NCBI GenBank assembly: GCA_964623925.1
Contig: CAZUVT010000017.1
Coordinates: 1 to 19,870 of the forward strand
Length of the DNA stretch: 19,870 nt
From: CATJXY01 sp964623925
GTDB taxonomy: Bacteria > Bacillota_I > Bacilli_A > Erysipelotrichales > Erysipelotrichaceae
Reading direction: 5' to 3'
Below are positions 1 to 7,616 of this stretch, one piece after another (the stretch's first letter is position 1; the number at the start of each line of letters is the position of its first letter). Position numbers and translations under genes: made by a program. The notes under the pieces are model-generated. The model did not search any database. It was not told where the DNA came from and saw nothing but the letters and a program-made list of their open reading frames with translations.

Positions 1-1712
1 CCGGAGACACGCGAATGGATGTGGGAGAGGATGAAGCCTCTGACTGCAGAAGGACGAGGATGAGGAACTGCCAGATTATGTCCAAAATAAGTATTGGCGA
101 CATTTTCGTGCTTCATGATCTCATGATAAAGTGATTCATTTGCCAGATTGACAGAGCAGGCTTTATCACACAACAATTTGATCGCCTCTGATTTTGTGAT
201 CGAATCTACTTGGATGAAAATATTTCTGTCAAATTTATCAAGGATATCTTTGGGAGTGCGATACCCATCCATGGCCAAAGAAATCTTGCTGAAATCCTGG
301 TCGGTAGGGAAGAAGTTGATCCGGATTGCATTATGTTTTTTTGCTGTATCATCCTCTGTTGTAAGGATGATATCATATGTTTTATAGATGTCTTTGGTAA
401 CTAAGCTGGGATTCATGATATCGATGACTTCAATTTTATTTGAGAACCAGGAAGAAAGCTTTTGTCTGATAAGGACGGTATAGCTTTTCTTTTCTGATGA
501 GATCAGTAAGATCTTATGCATATCTTCACTCTTTCGGGATTTGATAGCCGATTCAAAATGAAGCGCAAGGAATGAAATTTCATCATCGATTACTTTGACT
601 CCATACTTTTTATAAAGTTCATAGGAAAAGGTAGAGGCTATATCAAAGGATAAGATGAAATTTTGTTTGATCTCATATGCCATGCTGTTTTTTAACTGCA
701 TGTTGGATTGTATTCTGGCAATCAAAGGATAGGTATGGAGTGCCAGAGAAATTCTCAGGTTCATGTTGTCTGTAAGATTTACATTGAATTTTTCACGAAT
801 GACATGAAGTGTTTGATAGATAAACTGGTTTAATTCATCTGAAATATAAGTATCAGAAGATATTTCGCGTTTTCCTTGTATATTGATGGCCAGAAGATTG
901 CTTTCGGTTTGTGAAAATTCGAGATGATATTTCTGGCATACCTTTTTCATGATCTCATCAGCGATAAGTCTTACATGATTATAGGTGTCATCCAGCTGAA
1001 CAAGATTGCTTGAAATATAATGATTATTTTTCATTCGCTTGATCGAAGTTACAACATGTACGACAAGATTTTGAAAGACAACATCGGTGATGACAAAGTG
1101 GGAATTGATGAAAACATCTGTCAATAGATTTCTGATATCGGTCATCATATGATCTTCATTTTCGTTGTGAATCAAATTATTATTTGAGATCTGATCATTA
1201 TTAATATTTTCTTTGATGATACATTGCCGGATGCAGAATTCATTTCCGACGATGTAAAGACCATATCCCGGCTTGGATTTGACTTCGATATTATATTGTG
1301 CCAGTTTTTTTCGTACGATCCTTAAATCATCAGTCAATCTAGAACTGGACAGATACAAAGATCGTGCCAGATCTGAACTGCGGATGTATTTATTTTCGTT
1401 TAAGAGTTTGGACATGATGAAAAAGACCCGAGATGCCTGTTCGTTGTAAGTGGTAGGTTCGAGATCTCTGTCGTGGAGAGTGTCTACATATTTCTGAAAC
1501 TCGGTAGGATCCTGGATGACTAACCGATATCCTTTTGATGTGACTGATTCAAGATGATTTTTAGAGTTTTTAAGTTCATTTCTGATGAATGAAAGATCTT
1601 TTTTAACAGTAGCAATACTGATTCCATGTTTTTTTGCCAAAAGGGCAGAGGAGAGAAAATCATTATTTTCAATTAAGTCTATTAAAATATGTTTTTGCCT
1701 ATTCGTCAACAT
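1..1712 (-). CDS. PRD-domain transcriptional regulator with PTS EIIB/EIIA-like modules (BglG/LicR type), C-terminus beyond the window
   Basis: Reading leftward from an ATG at 1712, with AGGAGG at 1721-1726 (8 nt spacing), the frame stays open for 570 codons to the window edge. N-terminal helix-turn-helix domains cover roughly residues 1-165 (LAKKHGISIATVKKDL near 25-40; SDLARSLYLSSSRLTDDL near 112-130). Two PRDs follow: PRD1 has His219 (VVHVVTSIKR) but Asn277 where the second His is expected. PRD2 keeps His326 (LALHTYPLIAR) and His385 (LALHFESA). A GatB/IIB-like segment begins near 402, but its usual Cys position is Ser405 (ILLISSEKKS). An EIIA type-2 domain follows, with likely phospho-His551 (LAVPHPR). 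Family members are usually about 640-690 residues, so roughly 80-110 are missing. Proteins of this class are controlled by phosphorylation from HPr and EIIB. Divergence from the PTS operon at 1929 suggests it regulates that operon. Family assignment is firm; target and inducer are inferred. Confidence 0.9.
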   Translation of the reverse strand, partial: MLTNRQKHILIDLIENNDFLSSALLAKKHGISIATVKKDLSFIRNELKNSKNHLESVTSKGYRLVIQDPTEFQKYVDTLHDRDLEPTTYNEQASRVFFIMSKLLNENKYIRSSDLARSLYLSSSRLTDDLRIVRKKLAQYNIEVKSKPGYGLYIVGNEFCIRQCIIKENINNDQISNNNLIHNENEDHMMTDIRNLLTDVFINSHFVITDVVFQNLVVHVVTSIKRMKNNHYISSNLVQLDDTYNHVRLIADEIMKKVCQKYHLEFSQTESNLLAINIQGKREISSDTYISDELNQFIYQTLHVIREKFNVNLTDNMNLRISLALHTYPLIARIQSNMQLKNSMAYEIKQNFILSFDIASTFSYELYKKYGVKVIDDEISFLALHFESAIKSRKSEDMHKILLISSEKKSYTVLIRQKLSSWFSNKIEVIDIMNPSLVTKDIYKTYDIILTTEDDTAKKHNAIRINFFPTDQDFSKISLAMDGYRTPKDILDKFDRNIFIQVDSITKSEAIKLLCDKACSVNLANESLYHEIMKHENVANTYFGHNLAVPHPRPSAVRGFILSHIHSRVS

Positions 1713-1787
1713 GTATAAATCCTCCTCATGGTGACAACCAAATCATTCTATTCCATACTAATTATAATCTTTTTTAGTTTTTTACTC

Positions 1788-1838
1788 CTCATCAAAAATG
1801 AGATCATATATTAGTATAATTTCCTATGAGAAACTCAT
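1788..1838. promoter_or_regulatory. Candidate operon promoter with two ATGAG/CTCAT inverted repeats
   Basis: In the 216-nt divergent gap, a TATAAT at 1815-1820 lies between CTCAT-N5-ATGAG (1788-1802) and ATGAG-N3-CTCAT (1826-1838). No good -35 hexamer is visible upstream of this -10, which would fit activator dependence. A second AT-rich palindrome, ATTATAAT (1761-1768), could give a -10 for the leftward regulator, also with a poor -35. That these are regulator binding sites is inferred only from symmetry and position. Confidence 0.35.
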
Positions 1839-1877
1839 CTAAATACCATGCTAAAATTAACTCACAACAGTTGGTAT

Positions 1878-1916
1878 CTGCCGGATCGGTCATAAAGATC
1901 CTGCAGTATCCGACAG
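1878..1916 (+). promoter_or_regulatory. Leader hairpin immediately upstream of the first operon ribosome site
   Basis: CTGCCGGAT (1878-1886) pairs with ATCCGACAG (1908-1916), eight of nine positions matching, with a 21-nt loop. An overlapping alternative stem pairs GGATC (1883-1887) with GATCC (1897-1901). The two cannot form together. The outer stem ends 2 nt before the AGGAGG-like site (1919-1924) of the gene at 1929. There is no U tract, so it is not an intrinsic terminator. A role in translation or RNA stability is inferred. Confidence 0.35.
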
Positions 1917-1928
1917 AAGGAGGAAATA

Positions 1929-3008
1929 ATGAAAATTGCGTTTATCGGTGAAGGAGCAATGACTCCGAACATTATGGTTGGTCAGGTTAGATCAATTGGC
2001 GACTTTGAAGCAAAAGAAATTCTTTTGCCTTATTCAATTGAGGAATTGGCGAAGGTTGAAAAGGTTGGACCGGATAATATGCCGATTCCGGAAGCTTTCT
2101 ATGATTTGAAAGATGTGGAAATTGCGGTATGCCACTTTAGTTCGTTTGGCAATAAAGTCTTTGATTTGATGCCGAATTTGAAAATTCTTGCAACATTGAG
2201 AGCCGGAACGGAGAACATTGACAAGCAGGCGGCAACAGAAAGAGGTATCGCAACGATCCATTGCCCAGGAAGAAATGCTGAAGCAGTATCCGATCAGGCA
2301 GTATCGCTTATGCTTTCAGAAGTATATAACGTTGCCAGAGGACATGCAGATTTAATGAACGGCGTATGGAATAACGTTTATCCTACTTCTTCATTTACAC
2401 CTATTTTAGCAGGAAAGAAAGCCGGAATTTTTGGATTTGGTAATATCGGAAGATTGACAGCAAAAAAACTGAGAGGATTTGATATCGAAATCTCTGTCTA
2501 CGATCCTTATTTAAGTGATGAAGCTGCAGAAGCGGCTCATGTAAGAAAGGTAGATAAAGAAACATTATTTGCGGAAAATGATTTTGTCTTTGTTCATGCT
2601 CGTTTAGATGAAAGCACACATCATGCGATCGGGAAAAATGAATTTGCACTCATGAAGCCGAAATCATGGTTCTTCAACAATGCAAGAGCCGGTTTGGTTG
2701 ATACAGAAGCATTGATCGAAACTTTGCAGAATCATAAGATCGCCGGTGCCGGAATCGATGTATTTGATGTAGAACCTTTACCGGAGGATAGTCCATTTTT
2801 GAAACTAGACAATGTCACATTGACTCCGCATAACGGCGGCGGTTCATCTGAAGAGATCCGCGTGTATGCAGCAAAGATGGTCGCTAACGGAATCACCAGT
2901 ATTTTAGAAGGAACACCGAATTTCCAAGTGATGAATCCACAGGTTCTTGAAAGTGAAGAATTCAAGCAATGGATCGCTAAAGCTAATAAAGATTTAGGCA
3001 GAAAGTAG
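1929..3008 (+). CDS. D-isomer-specific 2-hydroxyacid dehydrogenase
   Basis: A 359-residue NAD(P)-dependent oxidoreductase expected to interconvert a 2-keto acid and a D-2-hydroxy acid in the cytoplasm. The Rossmann nucleotide-binding loop GFGNIGR starts at Gly169. The catalytic set is complete: Arg253 (NNARAG), Glu282 (DVEPLPED) and His301 (TPHNGG). The substrate-side motif LRAGTENID lies near residues 88-96. The start has a strong AGGAGG site at 1919-1924. It is first in the operon, 20 nt ahead of the aldolase gene, which suggests it acts on the imported sugar acid or on an aldolase product. The substrate cannot be named: phosphoglycerate, lactate, glyoxylate and erythronate-phosphate dehydrogenases share this architecture. 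Confidence 0.93.
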   Translation: MKIAFIGEGAMTPNIMVGQVRSIGDFEAKEILLPYSIEELAKVEKVGPDNMPIPEAFYDLKDVEIAVCHFSSFGNKVFDLMPNLKILATLRAGTENIDKQAATERGIATIHCPGRNAEAVSDQAVSLMLSEVYNVARGHADLMNGVWNNVYPTSSFTPILAGKKAGIFGFGNIGRLTAKKLRGFDIEISVYDPYLSDEAAEAAHVRKVDKETLFAENDFVFVHARLDESTHHAIGKNEFALMKPKSWFFNNARAGLVDTEALIETLQNHKIAGAGIDVFDVEPLPEDSPFLKLDNVTLTPHNGGGSSEEIRVYAAKMVANGITSILEGTPNFQVMNPQVLESEEFKQWIAKANKDLGRK

Positions 3009-3028
3009 AGATGAGGTGAAAAAGTACT

Positions 3029-3913
3029 ATGTTAGTACCAATGAAAGATATTTTGATTCATGCACAGGAAAATAATTATGCCGTTGTAGCAGCAAATTGC
3101 AACAATGAAGATACAGCCCGTGCATGTATCGAAGCAGCTGTTGAAAAAAGATCGGCTATTATTCTTAATATTGGCTATGGTGCAAATTCGATGCAATATA
3201 ACCATAAATTGGGAAGACTTGTCGGAGAAAATTTTGATGAAGTTCCTGAGCTGATGGTATTTTTCGGTAGAACTTGTGAGCGTTTAGCTAAAGAAGCAGA
3301 TATACCGGTCGCCATCAACCTGGACCATGGAGCAAAATTTGAACATGCAATCTGGGCAATTCGTTCTGGATATACATCGATCATGATCGATCGGTCAATG
3401 CTTCCTTTTGATGAAAACGTTGCGCAGGTAAAGGAGTTAGTAAAAGTCGCACATGCAGTCAATGTTTCAGTAGAAGCTGAATTAGGCCATGTCGGATGGG
3501 GTTCACGATATGAGACAGATCGGGATGCTCATCTGACTGATCCTCAAGAAGCGGCAAAATTCGTAGAACTGACAGGATGTGATGCCTTAGCGATTGCGAT
3601 CGGAACCGCTCATGGCGAATATAATCAAACCCCGTATATTGATTTTGAGCGTTTGGAAGAAATAAGAAAAGCAGTCAAAGTTCCGCTTGTTTTGCATGGA
3701 GGTTCAGGAACGGGCAAAGAAAATCTTTATAAAGCTGCCAGAAATGGCATTTGCAAGGTAAATATCGGAACAGATCTCTATAAAGCAGGAGCCAAGGCAT
3801 GGAATGATGAACAATGTGAATTTGCAGGAAATGGATATATCCTCGCAAAAAAAGGATATAAAGAGTGCCTGATTTCTTATATGGAAATTTTAGGATCTTG
3901 CAATAGATACTAA
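3029..3913 (+). CDS. Class II (zinc) ketose-bisphosphate aldolase, Fba/GatY/KbaY family
   Basis: A 294-residue protein of the metal-dependent aldolase family that reversibly cleaves ketose phosphates to dihydroxyacetone phosphate plus an aldehyde. Visible landmarks are the catalytic Asp99 and metal ligand His100 in NLDHG, His195 in GTAHGEY, and His223 in VLHGGSG, followed by the phosphate-binding NIGTDL segment. The length is close to the usual 280-290. GAGGTGA at 3013-3019 supports the ATG at 3029. The N-terminal substrate segment reads VVAANCNNED, not the common AFNVNNLE, so specificity may differ from classical fructose- or tagatose-bisphosphate enzymes. It sits between the dehydrogenase and PTS genes and probably cleaves the phosphorylated PTS product. 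All zinc ligands appear intact. Confidence 0.92.
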   Translation: MLVPMKDILIHAQENNYAVVAANCNNEDTARACIEAAVEKRSAIILNIGYGANSMQYNHKLGRLVGENFDEVPELMVFFGRTCERLAKEADIPVAINLDHGAKFEHAIWAIRSGYTSIMIDRSMLPFDENVAQVKELVKVAHAVNVSVEAELGHVGWGSRYETDRDAHLTDPQEAAKFVELTGCDALAIAIGTAHGEYNQTPYIDFERLEEIRKAVKVPLVLHGGSGTGKENLYKAARNGICKVNIGTDLYKAGAKAWNDEQCEFAGNGYILAKKGYKECLISYMEILGSCNRY

Positions 3914-3928
3914 GGATAGGAGAAAAAT

Positions 3929-4339
3929 ATGGTAGGATTTTTACTTTTATCTCATGGAGATTTATCAAAAGGTATATTAAGCACCTGCAATTGTATTATT
4001 GGCATTCCTGAAAAGACAAAGGCTTTGACTTTGGCCATCGAAGATGACATTACAAAGTTTGAAAATCAGATCGCTGAGACAATTGATGAGCTGGATGACG
4101 GTGATGGTGTCTTGGTCATGGTCGATGTTCTTGGCGGAACTCCATGCAATCAAAGTTCTGCTTTATTGAGAGATAAGAAAATAGAGCTGTTGACAGGATT
4201 GAATTTTCCAATGATCGTAGCTGCCTATGAATGCAGAATGCAAGGCAATGATTTACAGACGATCAAAGATTACTGTATCAAGTGGGCAAAAGAAGGAGTA
4301 GTTTCAATGAGAGAGAGACTGCACTTAGATCCATTATAA
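3929..4339 (+). CDS. PTS mannose-family EIIA component
   Basis: A 136-residue cytoplasmic phosphocarrier of the mannose/fructose/sorbose PTS class. The N-terminal strand ends with the phosphorylatable His9 (FLLLSHGDLS), and the family motif VDVLGGTPCN is near residues 67-76. It accepts phosphate from HPr and passes it to the separate IIB protein encoded 9 nt downstream. The size is typical for a single-domain IIA. It is co-transcribed with IIB, IIC and IID in the order A-B-C-D, with GGAG-type ribosome sites and very short gaps. Confidence 0.95.
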   Translation: MVGFLLLSHGDLSKGILSTCNCIIGIPEKTKALTLAIEDDITKFENQIAETIDELDDGDGVLVMVDVLGGTPCNQSSALLRDKKIELLTGLNFPMIVAAYECRMQGNDLQTIKDYCIKWAKEGVVSMRERLHLDPL

Positions 4340-4348
4340 GGAGGGAAT

Positions 4349-4834
4349 ATGGCAGAAGTTGTATTAGCACGTGTAGATGCACGTATGATTCATGGAGCAG
4401 TTGTTTCAACATGGGTTCCAAATACTCAGGCAAATGTCTTGTTTGCAATCGATGATGAAACATACAAAGATGAATTCAAATGCATGATCATGAAGAATTG
4501 TGCATTGAATGTACGTTCTGAAGTTTATTCGGTTGAAAAACTGATTGAGGTCTGGAATTCAGGAAAGCTGAGAAACAGACGGGTCTTATTGGTTTTTAAA
4601 TCGATTGAAATGGCACATAAGGCATTTAAAATGGGGTTTGAATTCGATGCCTTGCAGTTGGGATATATCATCCCGGATGAAAAAAAGACGATTCAGGCAG
4701 ATGACCGCAAAGCGATCTTGGTTTCGCCTGAGGATATTGAGATGTTAAAAGAAATGAAAGATTCGAATATCAATATCTATATGCAATACTCACCACAATT
4801 TGTTCCCGTTGCATATACGAAATATGATATTTGA
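4349..4834 (+). CDS. PTS mannose-family EIIB component
   Basis: A 161-residue IIB subunit of the mannose PTS class. The hallmark N-terminus VLARVDARMIHGAV contains the phospho-His15; this family uses His where most other IIB proteins use Cys. Length and the downstream region (LQLGYIIPDEKK, VSPEDIEMLKE) fit the family. It takes phosphate from IIA and phosphorylates the sugar during transport through the IIC/IID pair. GGAGG precedes the start by about 6 nt. The family motif reads RVDARMIHG against the more usual RIDDRLIHGQ, a small deviation next to the active site. Confidence 0.95.
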   Translation: MAEVVLARVDARMIHGAVVSTWVPNTQANVLFAIDDETYKDEFKCMIMKNCALNVRSEVYSVEKLIEVWNSGKLRNRRVLLVFKSIEMAHKAFKMGFEFDALQLGYIIPDEKKTIQADDRKAILVSPEDIEMLKEMKDSNINIYMQYSPQFVPVAYTKYDI

Positions 4835-4854
4835 TCATAAATTAGGAGGAGAAA

Positions 4855-5619
4855 ATGGATATTACACAAGTTGAATTAATTATTCTCGCAGCTCTTGGTG
4901 CGACCTTTACTTGGGGAACAACAGCATTCTTGAGCTTAGACTGTACCTTCTTTGTTCCGTTTATTGCATCTTGGGTTTTAGGTGCAGTATTAGGGGATTA
5001 TAAGACGGGATTGATCGTCGGTGCTACGATCCAAACGATTAATATGGCACCGGTAATGGTTGGTGGAATGACAGCCATGGATATCTGGGGAGCAACCGCA
5101 ATATGTGTTCCGCTGGTTATCAGGGGAGGCATGGATCTATCAACTGCGTTGACGATTGCTGCTCCGATTGCAGTTTTATACAACATTTTAGGAACATTAG
5201 TCGGTGTCGTTTGGCTTGACGGTGTTTGCGTAGGTATCGTTGATAAATTCTGCCGCAAGGGTGATTGGAAGAGCATGTTTATTTTCAATACATTCATCGC
5301 AGGTATTCCTAAGTGGCTTGTATTATTTGTCACTTGCTATATCGCAATTTCATCAGGATCTGCAATTACAGCTGCAGTCAGCAGTTTCCCGGCATGGGTA
5401 ACAACCGGAATCGCTACAGCTGCCGGACTTCTTCCTGCAGTCGGTTTCGCATTGTTCTTGCATGTTATCGGTAACATCAAATATTTGCCGTATTTCTTTA
5501 TCGGATATTATCTCGTTTGGTTCTTTGGAATGAGTAATATGCTGGTTGGAATCTTGGGAGTTGTAGTAGGCATTATCTATCTGCAGATCCATAATGAAAT
5601 TGAACAGGGAGGTTTCTAA
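4855..5619 (+). CDS. PTS mannose-family EIIC membrane component
   Basis: A 254-residue strongly hydrophobic protein of the IIC (ManY-like) type, with several membrane segments from residue 5 to about 245. The family signature is visible in VGATIQTINMAPVMVGG (near residues 54-70), part of the substrate-translocating core. With IID it forms the membrane channel of the transporter. AGGAGG lies about 5 nt before the ATG. The stop codon is one nucleotide before the IID start, consistent with tight coupling. The charged tail ends in EIEQGGF. Sugar specificity cannot be deduced from the sequence alone. Confidence 0.95.
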   Translation: MDITQVELIILAALGATFTWGTTAFLSLDCTFFVPFIASWVLGAVLGDYKTGLIVGATIQTINMAPVMVGGMTAMDIWGATAICVPLVIRGGMDLSTALTIAAPIAVLYNILGTLVGVVWLDGVCVGIVDKFCRKGDWKSMFIFNTFIAGIPKWLVLFVTCYIAISSGSAITAAVSSFPAWVTTGIATAAGLLPAVGFALFLHVIGNIKYLPYFFIGYYLVWFFGMSNMLVGILGVVVGIIYLQIHNEIEQGGF

Positions 5620-5620
5620 T

Positions 5621-6451
5621 ATGTCTGAAGTTGTAAGAAGAAAACCTGAACCGATTACTAAAAAAGATATGACCATTGGATGGGTCATGTGGTGGTTTGG
5701 ACGTGTCTGTATTGATACGAATACGAAAAAAGGCGGCCATGGCTTCGCTTTAGGCATGGGATATACCTGCCGTAATCTATATGATCAGGAAGGTCTTGCG
5801 GATCTGATGACCCGTCATGATGAGTATTATCTATCCGATTATGTCTTTGGTGGATGCATCAACGGTATTGCCATCGCTTTGGAAGAACAAAGAGCGAACG
5901 ATCTTTATGAAAAGGGCGAATCAGAGATCACTCCACAGTTGATTTCAGAAGTAAAATCTGGTTTGATGGGACCTCTTGCCGGATTCGGTGATACGATTAC
6001 ACAAACAGTTCTTTATGTATTGAGTGTTTCAATTGCACAGCCATTGGCTGCAGCAGGAAATATGTTATCCGTCTTGATCGTATTCTTGACCCATGCTTGC
6101 TGGAGACCGACTGTAAGTTTCCTGACAATGTGGCCTGGATATACTCAGGGAAAAACATTCGCAGCTAAATTGACAAGTAATTCCTTTGCGAAAAACGTCA
6201 TTATCGTAGCCGGTATTCTGGCAATGATGATGATGGGAGCTTTGACTGCAAGAAACGTCAACTTTGCTCCGACAATCATGGCAGGGGCCTCTTCACTAAG
6301 CGATGTTTTGGATTCGATCGTACCTGGAATCAGAGGTTTGGGACCAGTCTTTATCGTTTACTTGTTATTGAAGAAGAATTTCAAAGTGCCGGTTATCATT
6401 ATTCTGATTCTGGTATTTGGTCTGGCTTGCTCATTTATTGGATTAGTATAA
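5621..6451 (+). CDS. PTS mannose-family EIID membrane component
   Basis: A 276-residue IID (ManZ-like) subunit. An upstream in-frame ATG at 5594 lies inside the IIC gene, but GGGAGG at about 5608-5613 is well spaced only for the ATG at 5621, so that start is preferred and it gives the usual family length. Recognisable family segments are GFALGMGYTCRNLYD near residues 43-57 and GLMGPLAGFGDTITQT near 115-130. Hydrophobic helices fill the C-terminal half. IID contacts IIC and IIB and is found only in mannose-class systems. It completes the transporter, and about 100 nt of non-coding DNA with a perfect hairpin follows. Confidence 0.94.
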   Translation: MSEVVRRKPEPITKKDMTIGWVMWWFGRVCIDTNTKKGGHGFALGMGYTCRNLYDQEGLADLMTRHDEYYLSDYVFGGCINGIAIALEEQRANDLYEKGESEITPQLISEVKSGLMGPLAGFGDTITQTVLYVLSVSIAQPLAAAGNMLSVLIVFLTHACWRPTVSFLTMWPGYTQGKTFAAKLTSNSFAKNVIIVAGILAMMMMGALTARNVNFAPTIMAGASSLSDVLDSIVPGIRGLGPVFIVYLLLKKNFKVPVIIILILVFGLACSFIGLV

Positions 6452-6487
6452 TGCAAAAATGAAGTGGTGATTTATTTAAGGGAACAT

Positions 6488-6521
6488 ACAGGTTGTCAGG
6501 AGACTCTTTCTGACAACCTGT
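6488..6521 (+). other. Perfect 12-bp hairpin in the operon, without a U tract
   Basis: ACAGGTTGTCAG (6488-6499) is perfectly complementary to CTGACAACCTGT (6510-6521), with a 10-nt loop. The following bases are AATTAAACAAAG, so this is not a standard intrinsic terminator in either direction. Its place between the PTS genes and the accessory genes fits an RNA 3'-end stabiliser or processing boundary that uncouples their expression. That role is inferred. Confidence 0.6.
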
Positions 6522-6550
6522 AATTAAACAAAGAAAATAGGAGGGTTAAC

Positions 6551-7078
6551 ATGTTCGTTGGTATTCTGATTTTCATTCTTATCAGTGTGCTTTTTGCCGG
6601 TATAAGAATTCATTCATTTAAGAAACATCAAGAGAAATGTGTTGATCCTTCTTTTATTATACCGAAGAAAACATATTTTTGGCATATTTCCGGTCCATTC
6701 TTAGTCGTTATTCTTATGTTTTTTGCACTCTATGCTGATTTTTACGGGAAACTGGCGTTAAATCTTCCACATTGGCTTTTTTCGATCATGACCGGCTTTT
6801 TGGCAGGGGTATGTTTGACGATCGCGTTGATTTATTTGCTTGCTGATGCGGGAATTTATGAAAATGGAATTCTTACACATTTTATATTTATTGAATTAAA
6901 TGAAATAGAAAGTGTTGAATTTGTAAAGGAAAATACTCTTAATATCAATTCCAAGATCAAAACATTGAAGATACATCTGAAAGATCAGACATTAAAGATT
7001 CCGAGCATAGAGTATTTAGAAAAGAATGAAGCAGCGATAAGATCTGCATTAGAAAATTTGAATATTCAAGAAGGATGA
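6551..7078 (+). CDS. Small membrane protein with C-terminal soluble domain (unrecognised family)
   Basis: A 175-residue protein preceded by an AGGAGGG site. Three hydrophobic helices are evident, at about residues 2-18, 45-65 and 75-98. A polar C-terminal domain of about 75 residues starts at AGIYENGILTH and has alternating short strands (ELNEIESVEF, IKTLKIHLKD, QTLKIPS) and a final helix. Such a layout resembles small bacterial PH-like or DUF5673-like domains attached to a membrane anchor, but I cannot assign a family. It resembles its downstream neighbour in architecture and in the G-x-YE-x-GIL motif, so the pair probably arose by duplication. Position after the PTS suggests an accessory or regulatory role; no enzymatic motif is visible. 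Confidence 0.7.
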   Translation: MFVGILIFILISVLFAGIRIHSFKKHQEKCVDPSFIIPKKTYFWHISGPFLVVILMFFALYADFYGKLALNLPHWLFSIMTGFLAGVCLTIALIYLLADAGIYENGILTHFIFIELNEIESVEFVKENTLNINSKIKTLKIHLKDQTLKIPSIEYLEKNEAAIRSALENLNIQEG

Positions 7079-7095
7079 AGGTTTAAAGAAAGATT

Positions 7096-7599
7096 ATGAT
7101 GAAAATGATTCTGTTTATAGGAAGTACAGTTGCAATCGGATTTTTAAAAAACTATGCGGTTTTATCCGGCAGAAAACTCTTGGGATATAAAGAATTTATT
7201 CTTTCTAAAAAGGGAAGAGAAGGGGAATTAATAAGCAGTATCTTCTGCCTGGCGATATGGTTATTTATTTTTTGTTATGATCATTTTAATAGTGTGATTA
7301 CGATCATCGATTCAGAATTTGTATCCTTATTTCTGGGATGCATGTGTGGTATCAGCATCAGTACGATCTATACTTTAAAATTTATGCCAAAAGGGTTTTA
7401 TGAAAAGGGGATCCTGACAGAAACGAAGGCAATTTCATATAAGAATATCAGTCGTGTGAGTAATACAGCAACGAATAATAAAAAGATTATTAAATATGTA
7501 TTTCATCTGAAAGACGGAAAATCTTTGAATCTGTATGTTCATGAGCAGGATAAAGAAAAAATGTCAGAAAATTGTAAAAAACATAAATTAAAAGGATAG
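7096..7599 (+). CDS. Small membrane protein, paralogue of the preceding gene
   Basis: A 167-residue protein with hydrophobic segments at about 3-20, 47-62 and 74-92, followed by a soluble C-terminal domain that starts at KGFYEKGILTETK and contains IKYVFHLKDGKSLNLYV. The order membrane helices, G-x-YE-x-GIL, then a strand-rich domain with HLKD, repeats that of the gene just upstream (YENGIL and IHLKDQTLKI). It starts at ATG 7096 or 7099; the ribosome site is weak (purine-rich GGTTTAAAGAAAG), so the exact start is uncertain and translation may be coupled to the upstream gene. Function unknown. I see no signal peptidase site, metal site or nucleotide-binding motif. Confidence 0.68.
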   Translation: MMKMILFIGSTVAIGFLKNYAVLSGRKLLGYKEFILSKKGREGELISSIFCLAIWLFIFCYDHFNSVITIIDSEFVSLFLGCMCGISISTIYTLKFMPKGFYEKGILTETKAISYKNISRVSNTATNNKKIIKYVFHLKDGKSLNLYVHEQDKEKMSENCKKHKLKG

Positions 7600-7616
7600 A
7601 AATGTGGTGAGCAAAA

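Noticed and set aside
148..404. Two short rightward reading frames
   Set aside because: They lie opposite the long PRD/PTS-domain regulator, whose protein motifs are continuous; these have no family resemblance.
1713..1928. Sigma-54 promoter, as found at many mannose-PTS operons
   Set aside because: No TGGC-N8-TTGC-like element with correct GG/GC spacing was found, and the regulator lacks a sigma-54 activator domain.
3675..3968. Leftward 97-codon frame and other frames opposite the PTS and aldolase genes
   Set aside because: Shadows of well-supported rightward genes with intact motifs.
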